DNA of 50,577 bases from contig CADATP010000042.1 in assembly GCA_902790935.1 (NCBI GenBank), positions 1 through 50,577 of the forward strand. The letters run 5' to 3'. A program made the translations under genes and the position numbers. Numbering within the stretch: position 1 is the stretch's first letter; every line of letters begins with the position of its first letter. The notes under the pieces are model-generated. The model made no database searches. It saw only the letters and a list, made by a program, of their open reading frames with translations, and was not told the origin of the DNA. Shown in pieces: positions 31,904-41,904 of the stretch. This DNA is from an uncultured Lachnospiraceae bacterium (GTDB lineage Bacteria; Bacillota; Clostridia; Lachnospirales; Lachnospiraceae).

Positions 31904-34900
31904 ATGTACAAGCAAGTGTCAACCGACCTTAATTTCGTCGACAGAGAAAAAGAAGTCGAGAAATTCTGGAAAGAGAATGATATCTTCAAAAAAAGTTACG
32001 ACATCCGCGAAGGATGCCCTACATATACCTTCTACGACGGACCGCCGACTGCAAACGGCAAGCCCCATATCGGTCACGTAGAAACTCGTACCATAAAGGA
32101 TATGATCCCCAGATACCGTACAATGAAGGGATATCAGGTTCCCCGTAAGGCAGGCTGGGATACTCACGGACTTCCCGTAGAGCTTGAAGTTGAAAAGCTC
32201 TTAGGACTTGACGGAAAAGAGCAGATTGAAGAGTACGGCCTCGATCCTTTTATCTCCAAATGTAAGGAATCTGTTTGGAAGTATAAGGGAATGTGGGAGG
32301 ATTTCTCCGGAACAGTCGGATTCTGGGCTGATATGGACAACCCTTACGTTACCTACGATGACAACTTTATCGAGTCCGAGTGGTGGGCTCTTAAGACTAT
32401 CTGGGACAAGGGACTTCTCTACAAGGGATTCAAGATCGTTCCTTACTGCCCTCGTTGCGGCACCCCTCTTTCATCCCACGAGGTTGCACAGGGCTACAAG
32501 ACCTTAAAGGAGCGTACCGCTATCGTCCGCTTCAAGATTAAGGGCGAGGATGCATACTTCCTTGCATGGACCACTACACCCTGGACCCTTGCTTCAAATA
32601 TCGCGCTTTGCGTTAACCCGGAGGAGACCTACGCTAAGGTAAAGGCTGCCGACGGTTATACATATATTTTGGCACAGGCCCTTCTTGACAATGTTCTCGG
32701 TAACATCGAGAGAGAAGAAGGAACTCCCGCTTACGAGGTACTTGAAACCTGCAAGGGTAAAGACCTTGAGTACAAGGAGTATGAGCCCTTGTATCAGTGC
32801 GCCGCAGATTCTGTAGAAAAGCAGAAAAAGAAGGCTTTCTTCGTTTACTGTGACGATTATGTAACTATGCAGGACGGTACCGGTATCGTACACATTGCTC
32901 CCGCTTTCGGTGAAGATGACGCGAGAGTTGGACGTAAGTATGACGCTCCTTTTGTACAGATGGTTGACGAGCACGGCGTAATGAAGCCTGAGACTCCCTT
33001 CGCCGGAATGCGCTGCAAGCCTACTCAGAAAGAAATAGACGCAGGCGCGATCAGCTGCGATCCCGAAGTATTAAAGGAACTTTCGTCAAGAAAGCTTCTT
33101 TTCAATGCGCCTAAGGTAGAGCATGATTATCCTCACTGCTGGAGATGCTCCACACCCCTTCTTTACTATGCAAGAGAGTCCTGGTTCATCAAGATGACCG
33201 CAGTTAAGGACGACCTTGTTGCAAACAATAAGACTGTAAACTGGATCCCCCCTTCAATCGGTGAGGGACGTTTCGGAAACTGGCTTGAGAACATCCAGGA
33301 CTGGGGCGTCTCAAGAAACCGTTACTGGGGTACTCCTCTTAATATCTGGGAATGTGAAGAATGCGGACATCAGGAAGCAATCGGCTCAAGAGCACAGCTC
33401 GAAGAGATGTCAAAGAATCCCGCTGCAAAGACGGTTGAGCTTCACAGACCTTATATCGACGAGATAACCTGCGTATGCCCTAAGTGCGGAAAGACAATGA
33501 AGCGTGTGCCCGAGGTTATCGACTGCTGGTTCGATTCAGGAGCTATGCCTTTTGCACAGCACCACTATCCTTTTGAAAACAAGGACAAGTTTGAAAAGCA
33601 GTTCCCCGCAGCTTTCATCTCCGAGGCTGTAGACCAGACAAGAGGATGGTTCTATTCCCTTATGGCAGAGAGTACTCTTCTCTTTAACAAGGCTCCGTAC
33701 GAGAATGTTATCGTTCTTGGTCTCGTACTCGATGAGAACGGAGAGAAGATGAGTAAGTCAAAGGGCAACGCCGTCGATCCTTTCGACGCCCTTCAGACAT
33801 ACGGCGCAGACGCTATCAGATGGTACTTCTACACAAGCGCGGCACCCTGGCTTCCCAAGAGATTCTCCGGCGAGACCGTAAGAGAAGGACAGCGCAAGTT
33901 CATGGGTACGCTCTGGAACACATATGCGTTCTTCGTGCTTTACGCTAATATTGATAATTTCGATGCTACCAAGTACAGCCTCGATTACGATAAGCTCGGT
34001 GTTATGGATAAGTGGGTTCTCTCAAGACTCAACTCAACCATCGAAGCGGTTGACAATTACCTTGATACCTACAAGATCCCCGAGGCCGGCGCGGTACTTG
34101 AGAAGTTTGTTGACGATCTTTCAAACTGGTACGTAAGAAGAAGCCGTGAGAGATTCTGGGCAAAGGGCATGGAGCAGGACAAGATCAATGCTTATATGAC
34201 TCTTTACACCGCTCTTGTAGCTATCTCAAAGGCTGCAGCACCTATGATTCCTTTCATGACCGAGGATATCTACCAGAACCTTGTCAGAAGCATCGATAAA
34301 AACGCACCCGAATCAATCCATCTTTGCGATTATCCGGTTGTTAATAAAGAGCAGATTAATCCCGAGCTCGAGAAGTCAATGGAAGAAGTCCTTGACGCCG
34401 TTGTTATGGGAAGAGCTGCGAGAAATGCCGCTGCTATCAAGAACCGTCAGCCCATCAGCTGCATGTATATCAAGAGTGTGGACGGAGAGGCAAAGCCCCT
34501 TGAGAATTACTACACCGATATCATCCGCGATGAGCTTAACGTTAAAACCGTTGTTTACGCCGAGGATGTAAGAGACTTTACTACTTATACATTCAAGCCT
34601 CAGCTTCGCACCGTAGGACCTAAGTACGGAAAGCAGCTTGGCGGAATCAAGAATACGCTTGCTTCACTTGACGGAAATGCCGCTATGGACGAGCTTAACG
34701 CAAAGGGACAGATTTCATTTGATGTTGACGGCGTAACTGTAGAGCTTACAAAGGATGACCTTCTCATCGAGATGACTCAAAAGGAAGGATATGTATCTCA
34801 GGAAGATAACAAGCTTATCGTTGTTCTTGATACAAACCTTACTCCAGAGCTTATCGAGGAAGGCTATGCTGCCGAGCTCGTATCCAAGATCCAGACAATG

Positions 34901-35107
34901 CGTAAGGAATCCGACTTTAATGTTACCGACCATATCAAGGTATCTTTAAACGGAAACGACAAGTTGTCTGCCATCGCCGAAAGAAGTAAAGAATCCATAT
35001 CCGGTAAAGTCCTTGCTGATGTACTTACCTCCGGACAGACCTACAAGGTTAACAAGGACTGGGATATCAATGGTGAAAAAGTAACTATCTCTATTGAAGT
35101 AGTTTAA
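31904..35107 (+). CDS. ileS: Isoleucyl-tRNA synthetase, type 2-like
   Basis: The product charges tRNA-Ile. At 1067 residues it is longer than the roughly 930-residue bacterial type 1 enzyme. The N-terminal block YDGPPTANGKPHIGHVETR (HIGH at 55-58) and KMSKS at 615-619 are the ATP-binding signatures. The editing (CP1) domain includes AWTTTPWTLASNIAL, and the metal-binding region has YCPRCG and ECEECG-x-x. The length, the FWKENDIFKKS start and the absence of the C-terminal zinc finger of type 1 enzymes favour the eukaryotic-like type 2, whose members are known for low mupirocin sensitivity. GGAGG precedes the ATG. The leader shows no T-box. Confidence 0.93.
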   Translation: MYKQVSTDLNFVDREKEVEKFWKENDIFKKSYDIREGCPTYTFYDGPPTANGKPHIGHVETRTIKDMIPRYRTMKGYQVPRKAGWDTHGLPVELEVEKLLGLDGKEQIEEYGLDPFISKCKESVWKYKGMWEDFSGTVGFWADMDNPYVTYDDNFIESEWWALKTIWDKGLLYKGFKIVPYCPRCGTPLSSHEVAQGYKTLKERTAIVRFKIKGEDAYFLAWTTTPWTLASNIALCVNPEETYAKVKAADGYTYILAQALLDNVLGNIEREEGTPAYEVLETCKGKDLEYKEYEPLYQCAADSVEKQKKKAFFVYCDDYVTMQDGTGIVHIAPAFGEDDARVGRKYDAPFVQMVDEHGVMKPETPFAGMRCKPTQKEIDAGAISCDPEVLKELSSRKLLFNAPKVEHDYPHCWRCSTPLLYYARESWFIKMTAVKDDLVANNKTVNWIPPSIGEGRFGNWLENIQDWGVSRNRYWGTPLNIWECEECGHQEAIGSRAQLEEMSKNPAAKTVELHRPYIDEITCVCPKCGKTMKRVPEVIDCWFDSGAMPFAQHHYPFENKDKFEKQFPAAFISEAVDQTRGWFYSLMAESTLLFNKAPYENVIVLGLVLDENGEKMSKSKGNAVDPFDALQTYGADAIRWYFYTSAAPWLPKRFSGETVREGQRKFMGTLWNTYAFFVLYANIDNFDATKYSLDYDKLGVMDKWVLSRLNSTIEAVDNYLDTYKIPEAGAVLEKFVDDLSNWYVRRSRERFWAKGMEQDKINAYMTLYTALVAISKAAAPMIPFMTEDIYQNLVRSIDKNAPESIHLCDYPVVNKEQINPELEKSMEEVLDAVVMGRAARNAAAIKNRQPISCMYIKSVDGEAKPLENYYTDIIRDELNVKTVVYAEDVRDFTTYTFKPQLRTVGPKYGKQLGGIKNTLASLDGNAAMDELNAKGQISFDVDGVTVELTKDDLLIEMTQKEGYVSQEDNKLIVVLDTNLTPELIEEGYAAELVSKIQTMRKESDFNVTDHIKVSLNGNDKLSAIAERSKESISGKVLADVLTSGQTYKVNKDWDINGEKVTISIEVV

Positions 35108-35128
35108 TAAAAACAAGGAGGACTCATC

Positions 35129-37636
35129 GTGAAAAGCACAACAACAACCAAGAAGGTTAAATTCGATAAGGAACTATTTAAGAGAAGTGTTCTCTATAAC
35201 GTAACAACCCTTTATCGTAAGACACTGGAGGAGGCTACTCCCCAGCAGATTTTTCAGGCAGTTTCGTACGCTATCAAGGATCAGATAATCATGAGCTGGA
35301 TGGAAACACAGAAAGCCTATGAAAAAGAAGATCCCAAAATGGTTTATTACATGTCCATGGAATTTCTTATGGGCCGCGCGATGGGTAATAACCTCATCAA
35401 TATGCAGGCATACAAATCTGTCAAGGAAGCATGCAAGGAACTGGGGCTGGATCTTAATGTGATCGAGGACCAGGAGCCCGATGCCGCCTTGGGAAACGGT
35501 GGTCTCGGACGTCTCGCTGCCTGCTTCCTTGATTCCCTTGCTACTTTAGGATATCCCGCTTACGGATGCGGAATCAGATATCGCTATGGTATGTTCAAGC
35601 AAAAGATTGAAGACGGTTATCAGGTAGAGGTGCCGGATAACTGGCTCGCAGACGGCAATCCCTTTGAGCTTCGCCGTCCCGAGTATGCAAAAGAGATTAA
35701 ATTCGGCGGTTATGTAACCGTAAAAACCGACCAAAACGGAAGAAGCGTATTTACTCAGGAAGGCTATCAGTCCGTAAGGGCTATACCTTTCGATCTTCCT
35801 ATTGTCGGATACGGCAACGGAATAGTTAACACTCTCAGGATCTGGGACGCAGAGCCTATTGAGTGCTTCCAGCTGGACGCTTTCGATCAGGGTGATTACC
35901 AGAGAAGCGTTGAGCAGGCAAACCTTGCGAGAAATATCGTTGAGGTTCTTTATCCCAACGATAACCACTACGCAGGTAAGGAACTGCGTTTAAAGCAGCA
36001 GTATTTCTTTATCTCGGCATCCGTCCAGGAAGCTGTTGATAAGTATATGAGAAAGCATGACGATATCAGAAAGTTCTACGAGAAGGTTACCTTCCAGCTA
36101 AACGATACTCACCCTACCGTTGCTGTAGCAGAGCTGATGCGTGTGCTTATGGACGATTATTATCTTACTTGGGATGAGGCATGGGACGTTACCACAAAGA
36201 CCTGTGCTTACACCAACCACACCATTATGAGCGAGGCTCTTGAGAAATGGCCTATTGAGCTGTTCTCAAGACTTCTTCCCAGAGTTTACCAGATCGTTGA
36301 GGAGATCAACCGCCGCTTTATCGAGGATATCAAGAATAAATACGGCAATACTCCGGGAATCGATGTTAATGAGAAGATCCGTAAGATGGCTATCGTATAC
36401 GACGGACAGGTTAAGATGGCTCATCTTGCTATTGTTGCCGGATACTCCGTAAACGGTGTTGCAAGGCTTCATACGGAAATCCTCAAGAAGCAGGAGCTTC
36501 GTGATTTCTACGAGATGTTCCCCGAAAAGTTCAACAATAAAACAAACGGTATTACCCAGAGAAGATTCCTGCTCCACGGAAACCAGCTTCTTGCGGATTG
36601 GGTTACCGATCATGTCGGAAACGAATGGATCACAGACCTTCCCAAGATTTCAAAGCTCAAGGTTTATGCGGATGACGAGAAGGCTCAGCAGGAGTTTATG
36701 AATATCAAGTACCAGAACAAGGTACGCCTTGCAAAGTATATTCTTGAGCATAACGGAATCGAAGTAGACCCCAGGTCCATTTTTGACGTACAGGTTAAGA
36801 GGCTTCACGAATACAAGAGACAGCTCCTTAACATTTTGCACGTTATGTACCTTTACAACCAGTTAAAGGAGCGCCCCGATATGGAGTTCTTCCCCAGAAC
36901 CTTTATCTTCGGCGCAAAGGCGGCAGCAGGATATCGCAATGCAAAGCTTACCATCAAGCTTATCAATTCCGTTGCCGATGTGATCAATAATGATGAGTCC
37001 ATCGGCGGAAAGCTTAAGGTTGTATTTATCGAAAACTACAATGTTTCAAATGCTGAGATCATCTTTGCGGCAGCAGATGTTTCCGAACAGATTTCCACAG
37101 CTTCCAAGGAGGCTTCCGGAACCGGTAACATGAAGTTTATGTTAAACGGTGCCCTTACCCTCGGAACTATGGACGGAGCAAACGTTGAGATCGTTGAAGA
37201 AGTTGGAGAGGAGAATGCCTTTATCTTCGGCCTTTCATCCGATGAGGTCATTCACTTCGAGAATTACGGCGGATACGATCCGATGGAGATCTTTAACAAC
37301 GATCCCGACATCAGAAAAGTTCTTATGCAGCTGATAAACGGAACCTATAATCCTGATACCGAGCTGTTCAGGCCTTTGTACAACAGCCTTTTAAATACAC
37401 AGTCCACCGCAAAGGCTGATACTTACTTTATCCTTAAGGACTTCAAGTCATACGCAGAGGCGCAAAGGAAAGTCGAGCAGGCATACAGGGATGAAGCCGG
37501 ATGGGCAAGGAGCGCAATACTTAATGTTGCCTGCTCCGGAAAGTTCACATCCGACAGAACTATTCAGGAGTATGTTGATGAGATATGGCACCTTGACAAG
37601 GTGGTTCTCAAGGACAGCAAAACAGCGACAAAATAA
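35129..37636 (+). CDS. glgP: Glycogen/maltodextrin phosphorylase
   Basis: The product cleaves alpha-1,4-glucan with phosphate to give glucose-1-phosphate. The start is GTG, with AAGGAGG 8 nt upstream, and the 835 residues match the family length. Visible features are EDQEPDAALGNGGLGRLAACFLDS, LPDNWL-type substrate residues (VPDNWLADGNPFE), NDTHPTVAVAELMR, and the PLP site EASGTGNMKFMLNG with Lys669. The gene is 21 nt after ileS and 18 nt before the hydratase gene, so all three are probably co-transcribed. Confidence 0.95.
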   Translation: MKSTTTTKKVKFDKELFKRSVLYNVTTLYRKTLEEATPQQIFQAVSYAIKDQIIMSWMETQKAYEKEDPKMVYYMSMEFLMGRAMGNNLINMQAYKSVKEACKELGLDLNVIEDQEPDAALGNGGLGRLAACFLDSLATLGYPAYGCGIRYRYGMFKQKIEDGYQVEVPDNWLADGNPFELRRPEYAKEIKFGGYVTVKTDQNGRSVFTQEGYQSVRAIPFDLPIVGYGNGIVNTLRIWDAEPIECFQLDAFDQGDYQRSVEQANLARNIVEVLYPNDNHYAGKELRLKQQYFFISASVQEAVDKYMRKHDDIRKFYEKVTFQLNDTHPTVAVAELMRVLMDDYYLTWDEAWDVTTKTCAYTNHTIMSEALEKWPIELFSRLLPRVYQIVEEINRRFIEDIKNKYGNTPGIDVNEKIRKMAIVYDGQVKMAHLAIVAGYSVNGVARLHTEILKKQELRDFYEMFPEKFNNKTNGITQRRFLLHGNQLLADWVTDHVGNEWITDLPKISKLKVYADDEKAQQEFMNIKYQNKVRLAKYILEHNGIEVDPRSIFDVQVKRLHEYKRQLLNILHVMYLYNQLKERPDMEFFPRTFIFGAKAAAGYRNAKLTIKLINSVADVINNDESIGGKLKVVFIENYNVSNAEIIFAAADVSEQISTASKEASGTGNMKFMLNGALTLGTMDGANVEIVEEVGEENAFIFGLSSDEVIHFENYGGYDPMEIFNNDPDIRKVLMQLINGTYNPDTELFRPLYNSLLNTQSTAKADTYFILKDFKSYAEAQRKVEQAYRDEAGWARSAILNVACSGKFTSDRTIQEYVDEIWHLDKVVLKDSKTATK

Positions 37637-37654
37637 AAACACGGAGAAGTAAAG

Positions 37655-39967
37655 ATGAAAATGATCGAATTGTACGATGGAGGAGCTTATCTTGTAAATG
37701 GGACTGAGCTTGTGGCAGATAATACCGAAGCGCAGGCAGCCATTAAGGCAAAGACAGGCAAGGAAGTAACCAAAGAGGCCGCTAAGAAGGAAACTATCGC
37801 ATACGGAATCCTCCAGCAGCACAACACTTCAGGATCACCCGAAAAGTTAAAGATCCGTTTTGACAAGCTGACAAGCCACGATATCACCTTTGTTGGTATC
37901 ATTCAGACAGCAAGAGCATCAGGACTGACAAAGTTCCCCATGCCCTACGTTCTTACCAACTGCCACAACTCTCTTTGCGCAGTAGGCGGAACTATCAACG
38001 AGGATGACCATGTATTCGGTCTTTCCGCTGCAAAGAAGTACGGCGGAATCTACGTTCCTCCTCATCAGGCTGTTATCCATCAGTTCGCAAGAGAAATGCT
38101 TGCGGGCGGAGGAAAGATGATCCTCGGATCGGATTCCCATACCCGTTACGGCGCCCTCGGAACTATGGCGGTAGGAGAAGGCGGACCCGAGCTTGTTAAG
38201 CAGCTTCTCAATCAGACATACGATATTAATATGCCCGGAGTTGTAGGTATCTACTTAAAAGGAGAGCCTGTAAAGGGAGTAGGACCTCAGGACGTAGCTC
38301 TTGCTATCATCGGAGCTGTCTTCAAGAACGGCTATGTCAAGAATAAGGTAATGGAGTTTGTAGGACCCGGAGTAAGCGCTCTTTCTGCAGACTTCCGTAT
38401 CGGCGTAGACGTAATGACTACCGAGACAACCTGTCTTTCATCTATCTGGAAGACCGATGATAAGATCAAGGAGTTTTACGAGATACATGAAAGAGCCGGT
38501 GAGTACAAGGAGCTTAATCCCGGAGAGGTTGCTTACTACGATGGTATGGTGGTGGTAGATCTTTCGGCCGTACGTCCTATGATCGCAATGCCTTTCCACC
38601 CCAGCAACACCTACACCATTGAGGAGCTTAATGCTAATCTTCTCGATATCCTTGATGAGACTGAAAAGAGAGCTCTTGTATCTTTAGACGGAGCAGTAGA
38701 GTACGATTTAAAGAGCAAGGTAAAGAACGGAAAGTTTATTGTTGACCAGGGTATCATCGCAGGCTGCGCAGGAGGCGGTTTCGAAAACATCTGTGCCGCT
38801 GCCGATATCTTAAAGGGAAGATATATCGGTTCCGATGCCTTTACTCTAAGCGTATATCCCGCTTCCATGCCTATTTACATGGAACTTATCAAGAACGGAT
38901 GCGCTGCAACTATCCTTGAGACAGGAAGTGTGCTCAAGACTGCATTTTGCGGACCTTGCTTCGGCGCAGGAGATACACCCGCAAACAATGCATTCTCCAT
39001 CAGACATTCTACAAGAAACTTCCCCAACAGAGAGGGATCCAAGCTTCAAAACGGCCAGATTTCATCCGTTGCTCTTATGGACGCCCGCTCCATCGCTGCT
39101 ACTGCGGCTAACGGAGGAGTTCTTACTCCCGCTACGGAGTTTGACGGCGAATTTACAAATTACAAGTATCATTATGATGCAAATATCTATAAGAATCGTG
39201 TATTTGATTCCAAGGGCAAGGCAGACCCGGATGCAGAGCTCGTTCTCGGTCCCAATATCAAGGACTGGCCTAAGATGAGCGCTCTTCCCGAGAACCTTAT
39301 ACTTCGTGTGGTTTCTGAGATCCATGATCCCGTCACCACAACCGACGAGCTTATCCCTTCGGGAGAGACATCAAGCTATCGTTCAAATCCTCTCGGACTT
39401 GCTGAGTTTGCCCTCTCAAGAAAGGATCCCTTATATGTCGGACGTGCCAAGGAGATCAAGGCTATCGAGGATGCGAGAGTGGAAAATCCGGAGCATCTTT
39501 GCAAGAAGGCTGACTGGGTTCATGACGTAATGCATTCCATAAAGGACAACGGATTTGCTGAGGCTTCACCTAAAAATACAGGATTCGGATCGACGATATT
39601 TGCCGTTAAGCCCGGAGACGGATCGGCCCGTGAGCAGGCAGCTTCCTGCCAGAAGGTACTCGGCGGATGGGCTAATATCGCCAATGAATATGCGACCAAG
39701 AGATATCGCTCCAACCTTATCAACTGGGGAATGCTTCCTTTCCTTATTCCCGAGGGAGAGCTTCCCTTTAAGAACCTTGACTTCCTCTTCATACCCGATA
39801 TCAAGAAGGCTGTTGAGGAAAAGTGGGATGTTATCAAGGCTTACAGAGTTGATACCGAAGGCCATAAGCTTTCAAGCGCTTTTGAGATGAAGCTGGGAGA
39901 GCTTACCGATGAGGAAAGAGAGATCATCCTTAAGGGATGCCTTATTAACTACAACCGCGTAGACTGA
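37655..39967 (+). CDS. Aconitase-family hydratase (YbhJ type)
   Basis: This 770-residue protein has both aconitase halves in one chain: the Fe-S part with [46 protein letters not shown] and [10 protein letters not shown] (three cluster cysteines plausible), and the C-terminal swivel domain with [29 protein letters not shown]. Order and motifs match the YbhJ hydratase group rather than AcnA, AcnB or isopropylmalate isomerase. The substrate of this group is not established. It follows glgP by 18 nt. GGAG precedes the ATG. Confidence 0.75.
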   Translation: MKMIELYDGGAYLVNGTELVADNTEAQAAIKAKTGKEVTKEAAKKETIAYGILQQHNTSGSPEKLKIRFDKLTSHDITFVGIIQTARASGLTKFPMPYVLTNCHNSLCAVGGTINEDDHVFGLSAAKKYGGIYVPPHQAVIHQFAREMLAGGGKMILGSDSHTRYGALGTMAVGEGGPELVKQLLNQTYDINMPGVVGIYLKGEPVKGVGPQDVALAIIGAVFKNGYVKNKVMEFVGPGVSALSADFRIGVDVMTTETTCLSSIWKTDDKIKEFYEIHERAGEYKELNPGEVAYYDGMVVVDLSAVRPMIAMPFHPSNTYTIEELNANLLDILDETEKRALVSLDGAVEYDLKSKVKNGKFIVDQGIIAGCAGGGFENICAAADILKGRYIGSDAFTLSVYPASMPIYMELIKNGCAATILETGSVLKTAFCGPCFGAGDTPANNAFSIRHSTRNFPNREGSKLQNGQISSVALMDARSIAATAANGGVLTPATEFDGEFTNYKYHYDANIYKNRVFDSKGKADPDAELVLGPNIKDWPKMSALPENLILRVVSEIHDPVTTTDELIPSGETSSYRSNPLGLAEFALSRKDPLYVGRAKEIKAIEDARVENPEHLCKKADWVHDVMHSIKDNGFAEASPKNTGFGSTIFAVKPGDGSAREQAASCQKVLGGWANIANEYATKRYRSNLINWGMLPFLIPEGELPFKNLDFLFIPDIKKAVEEKWDVIKAYRVDTEGHKLSSAFEMKLGELTDEEREIILKGCLINYNRVD

Positions 39968-40038
39968 TTTATGGCCATAGTTCAAAGGCAGACCTTTATG
40001 ACAAAGAAAGACTGACAAGACGAAAGAAGTACTACAGA

Positions 40039-40554
40039 ATGAAGTTTAACGAAGAAACATCTAATCCGATGCTTATCGGGGCTCTTCAGCTTTTAAGGGC
40101 TGAAGATACCCCGGAGCACAGAAAACTTTTTACCGCGGAACTTGTTAAAGCGGTTTTGGTATCTCCCGTATTTATCGATCCCGCTCCTTTTGTGGACGAA
40201 AAGGGAGTTACTATTGTGGAAAAAGGAGCAAAGGTTCAATTCCCTTTCATAACGGCGAATGACGGCAAAAGATTTTTTGTGGCTTTCACCGATATAAAGA
40301 CTATGAACGCTTCCTCCGATGCCAAAGGAAATACAACACCGGAGATCTTCAGGGATAACCACGCGAACATCAAGCTCGAAGAGTTTGGAGCAATGTTTGC
40401 ATCTCCTACGCCGGATGGCGCAGAGCATCCTATTTCAGGGGTTGCAATCAATCCTTTTAATGAAAATATCGTAATCAACAAGGATATGGCTATCAGCATT
40501 TTCAAAGAGAAAATGGATTTCGTAAAGAGCAATATCGACAAGATGAAGGGCTGA
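40039..40554 (+). CDS. SseB-family protein
   Basis: This 171-residue soluble protein resembles the SseB N-terminal domain. An N-terminal helix (NPMLIGALQLLRAEDTPEHRKLFTAELVKA) is followed by strands LVSPVFIDP, VQFPFITANDGKRFFVAFTD and GVAINPFNENIVINKD, the conserved I-N-P-F-x-x-x-I-x-I segment of the family. No catalytic motif is visible, and members lack a defined biochemical role. It starts 71 nt after the hydratase gene with only a weak AAAGAAG site. It may belong to the same transcript. Confidence 0.75.
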   Translation: MKFNEETSNPMLIGALQLLRAEDTPEHRKLFTAELVKAVLVSPVFIDPAPFVDEKGVTIVEKGAKVQFPFITANDGKRFFVAFTDIKTMNASSDAKGNTTPEIFRDNHANIKLEEFGAMFASPTPDGAEHPISGVAINPFNENIVINKDMAISIFKEKMDFVKSNIDKMKG

Positions 40555-40570
40555 AAAACAAAATAACCGA

Positions 40571-40591
40571 TGGATAACCTTAAGGTTTCCA
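40571..40591. promoter_or_regulatory. Perfect 12-bp palindrome with extended arms
   Basis: AACCTTAAGGTT (40576-40587) is a perfect palindrome, extended by TGGA on the left and TCCA on the right with one bulged T. With no loop and no T tract it is unlikely to be a terminator; a protein-binding site before the next gene is more plausible. Confidence 0.35.
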
Positions 40592-40671
40592 CAAGGCGGG
40601 CCGATATATGGATTGTAACCGTATTTTACAAACTATATTTCAGGGAGAGAAATGGATGGGCGTAAGTACTT

Positions 40672-41829
40672 ATGAGAATTGCTATGTCAGCAATAGGAAT
40701 GGAATCCGCCCGCAGTCAAATGACTGCTAAATTTTCCTGTCTGCGCTATGAAGAAAAGGAATTGGATAGCGCATCATCACAGAGCCTTTTTGGCCGGCAG
40801 CTTTTTGGAAACGAAACTTCAAAGGAAGAGCTTTCTGAAAAGGAGGAGCTTTCCGAAAAGAAAGAACCGGATAAAAAATCCGGAACGGGTAACATGATGA
40901 CTATGTCTGAGATATTTAACCTCAGACAAAAGGTAGAGTCTACAAGAAAGACCTACGCAGTCCGCAAAGAAGAGGACATAGACGCCGAGACTATCCGGAA
41001 TAAGTCTGTACTCTGGATCCTGGAGCTTTTGTTCGGAAGGCGATACGGAGATTACGGTAAGTCTTTGTATTCCGGTGAATCTTCCGAAACGCAGACTTCT
41101 TTGGAAGCGGAAACGGTAATTCCAGCAGAGACTTCACCTGCACCTGTAAAGGTTTACGAGTATACGGCACTCGACTGCTATACCGAGGAGGAGAATACAT
41201 CGTTTTCCGCAAAAGGGACGGTGGCATGCGGAGACGGACGGGAGATAAGCTTTAATATCAGCGTTTCCATGAGCCGGAGATTTGTCGCCGAGACCGGAAT
41301 ATCTCTCGGTACCGGATTTGTCAGAACCTGCGATCCTCTTGTTATTAATCTTGACGGTAATCCCGCAGGTGTATCGGATCAGACCTTTAAGTTTGACATT
41401 GAGGGTGACGGGGAGATTGATACTATCGGAAGGCTCAGAAGCGGCAGCGGATATCTTGCTCTCGATAAAAACGAGGATGGAGTAATTAACGACGGAAAAG
41501 AGCTTTTCGGGACATCGAGCGGTGACGGCTTTAAGGATCTTGCCGCTTACGATGATGATGGCAACGGTTGGATAGACGAGGACGATGAGATCTGGCAGAA
41601 GCTAGGGATCTGGGTTATGGACGAAAAGGGAGAGTCAAAGCTTTATTCCCTTGCAGAATCCGGAGTAGGTGCCCTTTATCTTAAAAATGTTGAAACACAG
41701 TTTTCCGATACTGACGATAGGAACAACGTTAAAAGCTTTATCAGAAGCAGCGGTATATTCCTGTATGAAAACGGAATGACCGGAACGCTTCAGCATCTTG
41801 ATCTTGTAAAGTTTAAGCAGGATGCATAG
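40672..41829 (+). CDS. Protein with calcium-binding Asp/Asn-loop C-terminal domain
   Basis: This 385-residue protein has no signal peptide. The first 150 residues are charged and Ser/Glu/Lys-rich. A middle segment precedes a C-terminal domain seen in RTX-like and EF-hand-type proteins: LVINLDGNPAG, FDIEGDGEIDTIG, LALDKNEDGVINDGKELFG, and AYDDDGNGWIDEDDEIWQKLGIW. At least two Asp-x-Asn/Asp-x-Gly loops could bind calcium. Its function is unknown. The start is unclear: the only good ribosome binding site (AGGGAGAG, 40642-40649) fits ATG 40656, which opens a different 24-codon frame, while ATG 40672 has none. Confidence 0.65.
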   Translation: MRIAMSAIGMESARSQMTAKFSCLRYEEKELDSASSQSLFGRQLFGNETSKEELSEKEELSEKKEPDKKSGTGNMMTMSEIFNLRQKVESTRKTYAVRKEEDIDAETIRNKSVLWILELLFGRRYGDYGKSLYSGESSETQTSLEAETVIPAETSPAPVKVYEYTALDCYTEEENTSFSAKGTVACGDGREISFNISVSMSRRFVAETGISLGTGFVRTCDPLVINLDGNPAGVSDQTFKFDIEGDGEIDTIGRLRSGSGYLALDKNEDGVINDGKELFGTSSGDGFKDLAAYDDDGNGWIDEDDEIWQKLGIWVMDEKGESKLYSLAESGVGALYLKNVETQFSDTDDRNNVKSFIRSSGIFLYENGMTGTLQHLDLVKFKQDA

Positions 41830-41835
41830 AAAGAT

Positions 41836-41863
41836 TTGGATTTTTTGTTAATTATGATATAAT
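41836..41863 (+). promoter_or_regulatory. Sigma-70 promoter of the GH9-like lipoprotein gene
   Basis: TTGGAT (41836-41841), 16 nt, TATAAT (41858-41863). The predicted start (about 41870) lies within the terminator stem that follows, so its own transcript carries only part of that hairpin. Confidence 0.5.
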
Positions 41864-41904
41864 CATCTCTGTGTGGACAGATTTCCATACAGGGATGATT
41901 TTTT
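41861..41904 (+). terminator. 16-bp terminator hairpin overlapping the next gene's ribosome binding site
   Basis: Stem 41861-41876 with 41885-41900 (two wobbles), an 8-nt loop, then T4 directly before ATG 41905. It should end transcripts from the calcium-loop gene. In readthrough RNA the AGGGATGA site would be buried in the stem. Confidence 0.75.
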
